Shown: positions 45,746 to 58,148 of the stretch, one piece after another | How positions within the stretch are numbered: position 1 is the first letter of the stretch | Layout: each line of letters begins with the position of its first letter | DNA from: Pseudovirgaria hyperparasitica | Taxonomy: Eukaryota > Ascomycota > Dothideomycetes > Acrospermales > Acrospermaceae | Length of the DNA: 64,000 nucleotides | NCBI RefSeq assembly: GCF_010093815.1 | Contig: NW_022985565.1 | Location: 819,375 to 883,374 of the forward strand | Direction of reading: 5' to 3' | Notes under the pieces: model-generated | The model's database searches: none | What the model saw: the letters and a program-made list of their open reading frames with translations, nothing else | Told to the model about the DNA's origin: nothing | Program-made: the position numbers and the translations under genes

Positions 45746-45989
45746 TTCGAATTACTCTCTATATAGTACTATAGTTAAGATAGTCTAACTAGAACCGAGA
45801 AGGTTAATATAATCTACTATAGGGATAAGTAATACTATATTAAATAATAGGGATCCTCTATAATTAGTATTAATCCTAGCCGTTTCTAACTAAGAAGTAG
45901 AAATATTAGACTAAATCACGGAGCTTTTAGACGAAGAAATAGTAGATATACTAAGTAACTTCTAATAATATAAAGCCGGACAACGAGTC

Positions 45990-48900
45990 ATGGCGGAGCC
46001 ACGCGAGGTATTATAATAAACTATCGCTAAACTTTAGAAATATATCGCGAATTAGGCTCGAGAGATTTAAACCCTTAAAGAATAGATAGAACGCGTGAAA
46101 CTCCTCGTAAAGAGACGAGAACTTAAGGAGTCTCTTAAAGAACTACGCCGAACGATAGTAGGTAGATAACTTCCTATACTAATTTAGGCGGAATTAGTTT
46201 ACCTACCATTAGAGTTATAATAATCTACTATATACCCGGCCGCTTCGTTACTAATTTACCCTACTCCTTCCCTAGGTATACTAAAATCTAAAGACCCGAC
46301 TATATTTATAGAGAAGAACTAAAAGGAGTAGAAAGACTAGAAGAGAGACTACGAAAAGTACTTCCTCGATAACTCTCTACTCTTTTCTACTAAAGTATAA
46401 CGTATTTCGTTCGGAGAACGATACCTAGGCTTATAATCCCGCGATTAATAGGATAGATAGAAGGAAGTATAGCTACTATCTACGATAACCTAGGAATATT
46501 TAGCTATATTTATACTAAATACCCTCGGAATAGATAGAGAACGTAAAAGAAAGGTACTATCTAAGTTAAGAAGCGTGGTATAACGACCGAACTAGACATC
46601 TACTTAACTACTATAATACCTCTAAAACCTATAGAATAATATCCCTATGCTATAGAAAAATATTTATATATTCTAGTTTCGCGAAGTACTACTTCCGTTA
46701 ATCCGCGAAAGACTAGAAATAGTATTATTAAGTTTTAACTATCTACACGAATTAGAGGAGAAAGCTAATAAATACTACCGTATTCTTAAGAAATATAGCT
46801 CTCTAGGTAAAACCAACGAACCCTATACGGGTTAGAAACGAGGTTAATCGAATACATTTAATTAAGAGTAACCTTACCGCGATTAGTACTAGAAGAGTAT
46901 AAATCGGGGTAGAAACGTGTTAAGAGAATACTAAAATAATTAAGGCGGTACTTCTTAACACGGAAAAGGATAATACATAGGCTTAAATATAACGCCTATT
47001 ATAAAATAGTAGGATTATAGTATACTTCGTTACTATAAGTATAGAGAAATAGAATATATTTCGCCTAACTATAAGAATCCGAAAAAAGAATAGGCTAGTA
47101 CACGAGATCTAACCGCGTCCTTAGCTAAATTATATATACTTAGGAGGAGCCGTAGCGCCTTCCGGTAAGTAAAGACCTAATATTACTAAAAGTATTATTA
47201 TCTATAGTAAATAGTAATAAAACTATATAGGCCCTCGTAGACACTAGTATAGAAGATAATTATATTTCGTCGATTCTTATAAAGGAGTATAGATTATTAT
47301 ACGATCTTAGTAAAGTTAGCTAAACTATTATAGTTAATAGATATAAAGTTAGAACTTTAGATAAAGCTATAACGAATTATAAAGTTTATAACTTAAAGAT
47401 AATAAAATAGTAGATGTCTAATAAATTTATTATAGCTAATATTAGCTAATAGAATATGATTCTAGGGATGCCTTAGCTTAGATATCTAAACTCTATTCTT
47501 AATTTTTAGAAGGAGATATTAACGTTCCGATAATACTATAGTAAATTATACTAGTAAGTCGTAACTATTAGTAAGGAGATATAGAACCTTACTATACGGA
47601 CCCGATCGTTACTAATCTATCTTACGTTCTTATCGATTATTAATAAAGATAAGAATAATAGTAATAATTAGGGCGAAGACACGCTACCTAACGTATATTC
47701 ATAGTATACGGATATGTTTTTAGTAGAAGATACGTTACTTCTCCCTAATTACGGGCTATATAAGCTTAAGATTAAGCTCGAAGAGAGAGTAGACGTCCCT
47801 TATAGTCTACTTTACCTACTTTCGAGACTAGAACTCGAAGTTCTTTATAAATATATTAAAGAATATCTTAGAAGAGACTAGATACGTTATAGTACGTTAT
47901 TAGCTAGTATATCTATTCTCTTTATAAAGAAGAAAGATAGAAGTTTATATCTATGCGTCGACTATCGGGTACTAAATACGGTAACTAAGAAGAATCGTTA
48001 TCTATTACCGCTAGTTAGTAAATCTTTAGACTAATTAATAAAGGTAAAGTACTTTATAAAGCTAGATTTACGAGATATATATTACTAGCTTTAAATTCGT
48101 CGCGGAGATAAGTGGAAAACCGCATTTCGGACTAGATATAGTTATTTTAAGTATACTATTATACCATTTAGGCTAATAAATGCGCTAGGAGCGTTTTAAG
48201 AATATATTAATACTATACTCGTAGGATTACTTAACGTGATTTACGTAGTTTATCTTGATAATATACTAATTTACTCCGATAGTATATAGAATTATAAAGA
48301 ATACGTGAAATCGGTACTAAATCGTCTAAGGTAGTATAAACTCTATATAAAATTATCTAAATATAAGTTTTACTAATAAGAAGTTAGGTTTCTCGGCTTT
48401 ATTATAATATATAGCGGCCTAAAAATAGAGCCGGAGCGTATAAAGACTATTATAGAATAGCTAGAATCTACTACTATACGTTAAATTAGAATATTTATGG
48501 GTTTCGTGAACTATTATTATAAATTTATTATAGGCTTCTTATAAATTACGGCGTCGCTTAATAAACTTATAGAGAATAGCGGTAAAATCCCTATAGATAG
48601 GCGAGTATAGCGTAAAGCTAAGTCGGTCGAGATATAGTTAACGCCGGAAGCGCGAGATACGTTCCGATTATTAAAGAATTACTTTATAACTACGCCGATT
48701 CTTAGGTATTTTAATCCCGAGAAGTATATTTAGATCGAAACTAACGCGTTAGAATTCGTAATTACTAGAATTATTAGTTAACTATATAAAGATATAAAAG
48801 ATAAGGTGTAATAGTACCTGGTCGCTTTCTTTTTCTATAAAATAGTAGATATAGAGACGTGTTATAACACGTATAACTAGGAACTACTTATAATTATTAA

Positions 48901-51900
48901 GAGTTTTAAGTAATGGTAATATTATTTAGAAGGCTCCGTATATTAGATTAAATTATTATTAGATTACGTAAATCTACGTTACTTTATATTAACTAAGGTC
49001 CTTAATCGCCGATAAGTATATTAGGCTAAGTAGATATTAATATTTAACTTTAAAATCTTATATAAAGCTAGAAGAGAGAATAAAGCTAATCCTCTATCGC
49101 GGCGTGAAGATTATAAGAAATTGTTATAGAATAACGTAGATAGTCGGTGTAAGTTAGACTATACTATACTTTAGATACTATAAGACTAGTTATCTAATAG
49201 AATACTAGAAGCTAGGATACTTTCGGCGATTCTCTACGGGAATTAGAGCGGGTATTAAGTAATCTAAATAAACGTCTAAGAAACTAAGAAAACCCTTAAA
49301 GACTTAATTAAATCTACCTAGAATTCTAATATATTAGTAAAGAAAGTTATAAGTATAAAAGGAAGCGCTATAGATCTGCTATGGTTATTAAGGTAGGAAT
49401 AACAATTAGACGCGATCTACTTCTAAGGCCGACTCTACGTGCCGGAAGGCGGCTTATAAATTAATATTTTAAGGGAATAGTACGATTATACGTTAGTAGG
49501 GCACTTTAGTATTATAAGGATAGTTAATTTAATCTAAAGAACGTACGACTAGCCGGGTCTTTATAAATATATAAAAGACTATATAAAAACGTATAACGTT
49601 TACTAGCATATAAAAGTATATAGATACTTACTATATAGTAAATTAAGGCTATTACCTATACTAAAGGAGGTATAGAAGGAATTATTAATGGATTTCATTA
49701 TAGATCTACCCCTAAGTAAGTATTCTAGGTATATTTATAATAGTTTACTTATAGTTCTAGATAGACTACGAAGTCTTACGAACCGCGTCCACGTTATCGT
49801 AGCTAGACAATGCCTCTTCGGAGGTAGTAAGAGGTTTAGAGCGGCGTTAATAGCGACCTCGTCATTACTAGGTAGATGGTTATAGAGTTTTCGCAACGCG
49901 TTACTCTATAGGGACCACACCGTAATAAACCAGCTAGGATAGTATATACTTCTATCCTATTCTTAATTAACGCGTTAAGAGGAGTCCACGAGGATACCGG
50001 GATAAGAAAACCATCTAACGCGCTACTACTATATTGAAAGCAGGCCTAAATCTACCTTACTATATAGGTAGAGAAAGCGGAAGTCCTAGTAGCGCGATAG
50101 GACACCTTAAGGCTTAAATGGCTCTAGATATATAAGAATTAGCGAGAAATCACGTCGAGGGTAACTATAAACTACTATAGATGAACTTATTAAGGCTAAC
50201 TCTCCTATAGTATTAAACTACATTTATTAAGACGCCTAGCGCGACCACTAGTAGCGCGACTCTATTAAGACCTTTCGCTTAATATAGGATACCGCTTAGG
50301 TCTAGGATAGATAGAGCGGCTCCCGTGCACGAGAGATATTATAGTCTACCGTAGGAGGTAGGGCGCTAGTATATATAGATAATAGTATACGGACATAGAT
50401 AAGAGGCGGCTATAGAGACCTATTAAAAAGTAGTAGAAATAAGTCGGGTTAGTAGATAGAGGATACTTAAGTCGCCTAGGCGCGTTACGCGAGTATACAC
50501 GTATAGGATTTAAAGAATACTCGTCTATAAGACACGGTTAGCCTATTATAGAGAGATCCTTATAGGTAACGCGAAACTAGATAGTAGCTATACTTAAAGG
50601 CGGGGCGTGGTATATAGTAGTAACTATTAGCTCTAAGGACCTTACCCCTTTAATAGGCTCTAACCTTTAGTATACCTAGAAGTAGGCGGGATTACGTCCT
50701 AGCTAGGGAGACTACTATATAGCCTAAGAGAACGGATACGCGTGTTAATTTATAAAGAGATAGAATATATTACTAGGCACGTACGCTAGTAATATAAGTT
50801 TAAGGAGTAAATCTCGTAGTTTCCTAGCTAGATAAGGCATCGTACCTCTCTTCTAGTAGAGCTAGAGGTATAAGTCTAAAGGGGATGAGATAAGGCGAAA
50901 ACAGGAGTAGGGCCTAATAGTATAGGGCACGTCGAACCTATAGGAGTCATCCAACTTTAAACTAGAGGCCCGATCTTTACACGCAAAGGTAGAAGCTTAT
51001 CTATACGATAAGAACCTCCGATATCATACGATGGCTTAATAAGTACTCTAAGGATGTCGCCCGGTAGATAATTACACACCTACTACTCCTCTAATTCTAG
51101 TAGACCTAGAAATATATACCGGAAGAAACCCGGTATACATTAGAGAAAACCCGGTATATACCGGAAGAACCCCTTAACTAATAACCTCCGTACCTACACG
51201 TGCTACCTAAGGGTAAAATAACGGTAACATAGGCTATAGACTAATAGGTGTACCCTATAGCTATATACTTAAGAAGAAACAAAGGTTTAACGAGATGTAA
51301 TTATCGACATAAGGAAGTTTTCCCCTCTTGGGTTTCTTCTTATATAGTAGCTTAGACTAGAGGAGGCATAGGCCTATAGAGTACTACTCTACCTAGTTAT
51401 ATAATATTATTATTATTATTATAGTTCTAGATAGATTTACGAAGATATTATACTATATCCCTATAAGGAAGACAATCTAAGTACCGGATCTTATAGATAT
51501 ACTACTCCGTAACGTAGTCCGGCTCTATAGTATACTAAATGGTATAGTTTTAGATAGAGGTCCGTAGATAACGTCTAAATTTTAGAAGGATTTCTACTAT
51601 ACGCTAGGAATTAAGCGGAAACTTAGTACTACGTTCTATCTATAAATAGATAGATAGACGGAGCGGTAGAATTAGATAGTCGAGGCGTATTTACGTATAT
51701 ATTATAACTATAAGTAGAATAACTAGGTAAGGTTAGTCTATATTGCGGAATTTGCGTATAATAATAGCCGATATACGTTAACCTACGTAAGTCCGTTCGA
51801 AGTAAACTTCGGTTAGAACTATAATATATAGTTCTTAGGGACGTAGTTTAAAGTAGAATAACCTAATGTTAAAGTAATAGAAATTACTATAGAACTATTC

Positions 51901-52230
51901 TAAACGTAAAGAAGTATTATAAAGTTACTATAAGATACTACGAATTATAGTAAATCGCACTATAATAAGGGTAGAAAACCTATGATCTTTAATATTAGGG
52001 ATAAAGTTTTACTAAATAGTAAGAATATTCGTAGTATTAGGCTAAAGAAGAAGCTTAACTATATAATAATAGATCTATATAAGATTACTCGTGTAATTAA
52101 TAACTAGGCGTACGAGTTATAACTCCCTCCTATATTAAAGATATATAATATATTCTATATTACACTTCTCGAGCTATTTCATGCCTTATTATTACTAGAT
52201 CGTTCCGAATAGATACTATATAAAGTAGTT
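45990..52230 (+). pseudogene. B gag-pol remnant
   Basis: The gag start reads MAEPREVL then, over TAG/TAA stops, a coiled-coil-like N-terminus (RVKLLVKRRELKESLKELRR). The zinc knuckle reads YYKYREIEYISPNYKNP at 47031-47078, with its Cys turned to Tyr and its Gly-His to Glu-Tyr. RT blocks include VLFIKKKDGS-type [29 protein letters not shown] and YLDNILIYS. Integrase: MDFIIDLPLSKY at 49688, then after the LINE DRGP, TERN/IVEAYLR and EFAYNNS. Near 52140 YNIFYITLLELFH matches the GPY/F end region. Catalytic and ligand residues are lost, so it is dead. Confidence 0.8.
49766..51420 (+). mobile_element. Short LINE copy inserted in B integrase
   Basis: 1655 bp flanked by ATAGTTCTAGATAGA at 49751-49765 and 51421-51435 (15-bp target duplication). 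It ends in an (ATT)n tail and is the inverse of 56085-58135. It starts at CTACGAAGTCTTACG, the same 5' point as that copy, but lacks about 400 bp internally near 50970. Confidence 0.85.
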
Positions 52231-52879
52231 ACGTAAGAAGGTATAGATATCTACGAAGTTAAGTAGATACTTAGCTAGTAACGCGCCGAAGATAGCACGT
52301 AGCTATATAAGATTTATTAGAAAGAATATAATCCTAACGAAGATACTTAGGAACCTATAATAAATATTAGTAAAGTAGCGATATTAGTATATAAGTAGCG
52401 ATTAGTAAAGGAAGCCGCGGAATCATAGAGAATTATACTAAAGTATAGTAATTCGATATTTTTTAGTATAGTTCGGCGCTAAGGACGGCCGTCTAAAAGG
52501 AAGAAGGTAAAAGAGATATAGATCTTAAAAACATTCTAAGGAATTAAGGAACTTCCTTAGAAAGTTTAAACTTAGAACTTTAAAAAATTTAACTAAAAAG
52601 GAGACTTAGAAAAATAATTTACTAAGAGAAATAGACATCAAAAATCACTACCAATCAGTATAGATCAGTATAGATTACTAAAGAGATTAAAGAAGTTATT
52701 ATTAAAGAAAGATAAAATTAAGAAAGCTAAAAGAAAATATAAAGATCTATATAGATCTATATAAACTCGTACTAATCTATCTAGAAGAAGTAAGATCGCT
52801 TTAAAATTAAAACTAAAAAACTAAAAACGCTAGATAAAAGAGATATATTAGTACCAATTAGTATAGATCTAAACCAATT

Positions 52880-54300
52880 AAGTCGGAGTAGGAGTAGAAG
52901 TACTAATTACCGCGATAGTTACATCTAATTCCTTCCGCTAGTTCTTATTTAGTATAGTATAGAGCTTTATAATATAAGTCTCTAGCCTTTCGTTCCGATG
53001 CTATAAATTCTATATAGCACGCCTTATAGCTATAAACTCCTCTATAGAAACCTATAGAGCGGTAGAACCTAGAATAGAGAGGGACGGACCGGTGTAGGCA
53101 CGCTAAGAATTATATAAATTAGTAAAAAGATTTAATAATCGGTATAGAACCATATACCTTTAGTATAGAAACTTCTAGATTAGAGCTATCTTCCCTAAAT
53201 TTATAGCTCTTTAGTACGTGTAAGGAAGGAACCTTAGCCTTTTTACTAGAACCTTTTCTAGAAATTTTAATATTACTAGTATATAGAAAGAAGTCTAAAG
53301 TAGTAGAGATTTTAGTACTATTATAGAGATTAATATATATTAGTAAGAATCTATAACGATTTAAGAAAAACGATATTATCTAGTAATCGCGGTAATAATA
53401 GCTATAGTAGATTCTAATAAATCCTTATAGATCTTATTAGAATCATACTCCTAGGCGTAACTCTTACCTTAGATATATAGCTCGTAGAAAGCCTTCTCTA
53501 AGGCGTTATAATCGGTAGTACTACGCTCCTTATTAGTAGGGGTTACTAGAGGCCTAGTAGTAATCTATACTAATATAAGTAAATCTATATAAAGTTCTTC
53601 GAACTTACTTAAATATCTATAAGTAATAACGCTTCTTAGTCACGTAAGTACCGTATATTATAGATTTAGTACCGCCGTAAGTAATATACGATAGAAAGCG
53701 ATAACTATAATAATATATAGCTAGATTATTAGAGCCCGGTCTAGGTCGGGGTAGATTAATAGCTTTCGATATATTAGTAATATATACGAGATAGGGATTA
53801 TTCAAAGGCACCTATTTCCGCGCTAATTACTTTAGAGCGTCGAGATTTCGGGAAACTATATTATAATTATTACCGATTTACATAGATTATTATAAATAAT
53901 GTTATTACTAGCTAAGGATGGTATAAAAATTAGTAAATTACGTAAATCGTACTAAATTATAGTAAATCTATATAAATCTATATCTATAAGGATCGGTTAA
54001 TATACCTAATAATCTAAAAAACTCTATAAAGAGTTAAGAAGTTTTTTAAAGAAAGAAATATTTCTAAGAAAAGATTTTAATATAGGTAGCACCCGGGCTT
54101 ACCTAATTATATTACGTGATACGCTAGGCCTAATTAGGTAATCTTACCTATATAAGAAGTTAAGATAGATAAAATCTAGTTTATTAGGAAAACGCTTATA
54201 TAAATCTTAGATTAGTAAATATTAGTAAGTATCTAAGACGAAGCGTAGAGAACGACTAAGGTCTTACGAGACTTAGGATAGGGATATAGAGATAGATAAC
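52880..54300 (-). pseudogene. Possible oppositely oriented frame between pol and 3' LTR of B
   Basis: The minus strand shows a 64-codon open piece at 53811-53617 (NPYLVYITNISKAINL, GSNNLAIYYYSYRF). Nearer 53100-52940 it reads SIEEFIAIRRAI..L..RNERLETYIIKL, a coiled-coil-like pattern between stops. Position and orientation parallel the extra frame of A1. A second frame over the same bases is also partly open, so this is tentative. Confidence 0.3.
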
Positions 54301-54343
54301 AATCTAGGTCACTAAGGGCAGCTTCCTAGAGGGAAGAGATAAT

Positions 54344-54571
54344 TATTAGAACTTAGCCTTAGGTAGAACCCAACCTATATATACCTTAGCTAATAGGGTT
54401 AGGAGGTAACGTAAAGGGCGGTAAATAGTTACGTGCTAGATAGATCGGCGTCCCTTTATATATATACTCTTAGATTCCTACCGAAAGGGTTCGGTAGTAA
54501 TTCGTTCTATAATAGAATACACCCTATTATTCTATCTAACTATACTACTATCTAATAACTCTATTCTTATA
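54344..54571 (+). repeat. B 3' LTR
   Basis: 228 bp, TATTAGAACTTAGCC...CTCTATTCTTATA, aligned without gaps to 45518-45745. Confidence 0.92.
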
Positions 54572-54576
54572 TATAG

Positions 54577-54816
54577 AGAAGCTATATATAACTCTTAGTA
54601 TAAAAAATAAGTAATTAAAAGAATACCTAAGATAGAGTTAAAAGGTAGCTCTTTCTATGTCTATACTATTATAAAACTTAGTAATAATACTTATCTATAT
54701 ATAAACTTTTATCTTTCTAAAAATAGAGTAAAATAGTCTAGTATTAATAAAAATATAGGCCGCTAAATAGAACGACTTTTTTAAAGTTCTAGTTTTAATA
54801 GGGTACTAGCTATTAG
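54577..54816. repeat. Short AT-rich segment between B and A2
   Basis: About 240 bp, continuous with the sequence left of B after removal of B and one TATAG. RIP-like. Not assigned to a family. Confidence 0.4.
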
Positions 54817-55051
54817 AATTGATACTAGAATAGACTTAGCTAGACTACTATAGTCTAGTACGGTCCCGTAACAGGCGGATCTAGATTAAGTTAGCTAGAT
54901 TAAGTAAGGGTACTATATAAGTAGAACGTATATATCTAATTCCTATTCTTTAGAAATTAATCTCATTATAAGAGTAGACTACCCCTTAAAATATATCTCT
55001 AAATTCTTCTATAATCTATTAGACTACTATTCTATGTCTATAATTCTTATA
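54817..55051 (+). repeat. A2 5' LTR
   Basis: 235 bp, the diverged inverse of the A1 LTRs (as listed on the plus strand). The following TTTTAATTTCTCTTTATATAG matches the A1 sequence inside its 5' LTR, which fixes the boundary. Confidence 0.8.
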
Positions 55052-56084
55052 TTTTAATTTCTCTTTATATAGTATAATAGTAGTTTATAGAAATAGCTCT
55101 AACTACTTATTATAATACTTATAGTACCGTCTCTTATAGTAGACCTTCTTCTAACTTAAATAAGAAGAATAGTCTATCTATAACTATCTCTACTAATAAC
55201 TATATCTTATAGACTACTATACTAATAACTTATATAATATTCCGTATAACTATAGAAGATATTATAGAATATAAGGATAGAGTCTATTATACTCTATCTT
55301 AGTCTAGTTTAAACTATACTAGATCTAATCTTAATATAAGGATAGAGTCTATTATACTCTATCTTAGTCTAGTTTAAACTATACTAGATCTAATCTTAAT
55401 ATAAGGCTAGACTCTATTAACGTTAACGAGTTAATCTATTAGAATTATCTAATATTAACTATATCTTATAATAATATATATACTAGACTATATAAAGAGA
55501 GATAATATTAGATTTAACTTAAGTAATAACTACATGAACTTAACGAAGCTTAAGAATATACTATAAGACTTAAAGCTATATTATATACTTTAGTTCTAGT
55601 AATAACTAATCTATATTTATATAGACCTATACTAACTAAAACGGTCTATTCTAGTCTACTACTATCTTAATTACCCTGACCTAAGAAACTACCTTACTTT
55701 AATAGTAAAAGTATAAAGAGTTTCTATATATAGACTTATTAATATAGCTAATTCTTCTATCTATTTATAAATAATAGTAATAAAATTAGATTTATCTAGA
55801 ACTACCTTAATCTAACGCCTTTAGAATATTAGATAGTATACTAAATTAAATATTCTAAGAATATCTATAACTAGGATATATTCACTAAATTTCTCTTCTA
55901 ATATTTTAGTAATAGAGCTAAATAACGCGACTAGGTCTAGGGCTATATCTTTAAGACTTAATAATAAGATAATTAGTTACTATTATAACTTCTTAAATAC
56001 CTTTAGCCCCTCTAGAGAGAAGCTAAAGAAGATTATATAATTTGATAATATAACGACTTTAAACAGTCTCTTACTCTAAATATA

Positions 56085-58135
56085 ATAATAATAATAATAA
56101 TATTATATAACTAGGTAGAGTAGTACTCTACAGGCCTATGCCTCCTCTAGTCTAAGCCACTATATAAGAAGAAACCCCATAGGGAAAAACTTCCTTATAT
56201 CTATAACTACATCTCGTTAAACCTCTATTTCGTCTTAAGTATATAGCTATAGGGTACGCCTATTAGCCTATAGCCTATATTACCGTTATTTTACCCTTAG
56301 GTAGTACGTGTAGATGCGGAGGTTATTAGTTAAGGGCTACCCCCGACTAATAATTAGGGTTCTCCTAGGGTTCTTCTAGTATATATCGGGTTACTACCAG
56401 CGTATACTAGGTCTCTTCCGGTATATATTTCCGGGTCTACTAGTACTAGAGGAGTAGTAGATATATAAGTATCTATCGGGAGACGTCCTTAGGGTACTTA
56501 TTAAGCTATTATACGATATCTAAAGTCTTCGTGACGTGGATAAGCCATTACCGTTATATATAGAGGTTAGAGTATATAGCTAGATAGTAGCGTATTATAC
56601 CTCTCCGGCCGTACGCCTTACACTATAGGGAGGTATCGGGAACGCCTCTCTTATAGATGTAGTATAGGAGTCCCATAGCGCCCGTTCGGGCTTAGATAAG
56701 TATAGATACTTAGGCTTTCGTTAGCCCTTTATACATCCATTTACTCGGTTCCTTCTATAGCCCTCGAATCCACTCTAGATACCTATTCTACTAGAAGGTC
56801 TAGTGGGCACGGAGTGCCTCTTTCTACTTGTCTTAAGTCCATAACCGTATGTTTTTCACGAGTTCTTAAAGGCTCTACTAGTCTAGGAGAGCGTCCGGGT
56901 TATCTCGGACTTCTTATACTACTTGGCTAGCCTCTAGTTCGAAGTCGGATAACTCCTATAGGTTCGACGTGCCCTATACTATTAGGCCCTACTCCTATTT
57001 TCGCCTTATCTTATCCTCTTTAGGCTTATACCTCCGGCTCTACTAGAAGAGGGGCATGACGCCTTATCTAGCTAGGAAACTACGAGGTTTACTCCTTAAA
57101 CTTATATTACTAGCGTACGTGCCTAGCGACACGTTCTATCTCTTTATAAATTAATACGCGTATCCATTCTCTCGGGCTATATAGTAGTCTCCCTAGCTAG
57201 GACGTAATCCCGCCTACTTCTAGATATACTAAAGGTTAGAGCCTATTAAAGGGGTGAGGTCCTTAGAGCTAGTAGTTACTACTATATACTACGCCCCGCC
57301 TTTAAGTATAGCTACTATCCGGTTTCGCGTTACCTATAAGAATCTCTCTATAATAGGCCGACCGTGTCTTATAGGCGAGTATCCTTTAAATCCTATACGT
57401 GTATACTTACGTGACGCGCCTAGGCGACTTAAGTATTCTCTATCTACTAACCCGACTTATTTCTACTACTTTTTAATAGGTCCCTATAGCCGCCTCTTGC
57501 CTATATCCGTGTACTATTATCTATATATACTAGCGCCCTACCTTCTACGGTAGACTATAATATCTCTCATATATAGGAGCTACTCTATCTATTCTAGACC
57601 TAAGTAGTATCCCGTATCGAGCGAAAGGTCTTAATAGAGTCACGCTACTAGTAGTCGCGCTAGGCGTCTTAATAAACGTAGTTTAATACTATAGGAGAGT
57701 TAGCCTTAATAAGTTCATCCGTAGTAGTTTATAGTTACCCTCGACGTGATTTCTCGCTAATCCTTACGTACCTAGAGCTATTTAAGCCTCGAGGTATCCT
57801 ATCGCGCTACTAGGACTTCCGCTTTCTCTACCTACATAGTAAGGTAGATTTAGGCCTGCTTTTAATATAGTAGTAGCGCGTTAGGTGGTTTTCTTATCCT
57901 AGTATTCTCGTGGACTTCTCTTAACGCGTTAATTAAGAATAGGATAGAAGTATATACTATCCTAGCTGGTTTATTATGGTATGGTCCCTATAGAGTAACG
58001 CGTTACGAAAACTCTATAACCACCTACCTAGCGACGACGAGGTCGCCATTAACGCCGCTCCGAACCTCTTACTACCTCCGAAGAGGCATTGCCTAGCTAC
58101 AACGACGTGGACGCGGTTCGTAAGACTTCGTAGCC
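56085..58135 (-). mobile_element. Short LINE copy inserted in A2 gag
   Basis: 2051 bp, minus orientation, with tail ATAATAATAAT at the left and a 13-bp target duplication TACTCTAAATATA at 56072-56084 and 58136-58148. It shares its 3' 700 bp with the LINE at 20544. A 99-codon open piece remains at 57254-57553 on the strand opposite to the LINE; it is probably chance. Confidence 0.85.
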
Positions 58136-58148
58136 TACTCTAAATATA

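Larger units (their letters stand above)
45518..54571 (+). mobile_element. Ty3/gypsy LTR retrotransposon B (complete, RIP-degraded)
   Basis: 9054 bp including a 1.65-kb LINE copy in its integrase. It has 228-bp LTRs and a TATAG target duplication. Plus orientation: gag from ATG 45990, zinc knuckle at 47031-47078, RT with YLDN at 48251-48262, integrase from ~49688, interrupted and resumed at 51436, and a C-terminal region to about 52220. A 1.8-kb stretch before the 3' LTR has a possible oppositely oriented frame. LTRs differ only by transitions. Confidence 0.9.

Noticed and set aside
49688-49885. Independent gene at 49688
   Set aside because: The first 26 residues are the integrase core of B and the rest reads into the inserted LINE.
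57254-57553. 99-codon open frame within the LINE copy
   Set aside because: It runs opposite to the element's sense strand in RIP-altered DNA and has no homologous features; probably chance.
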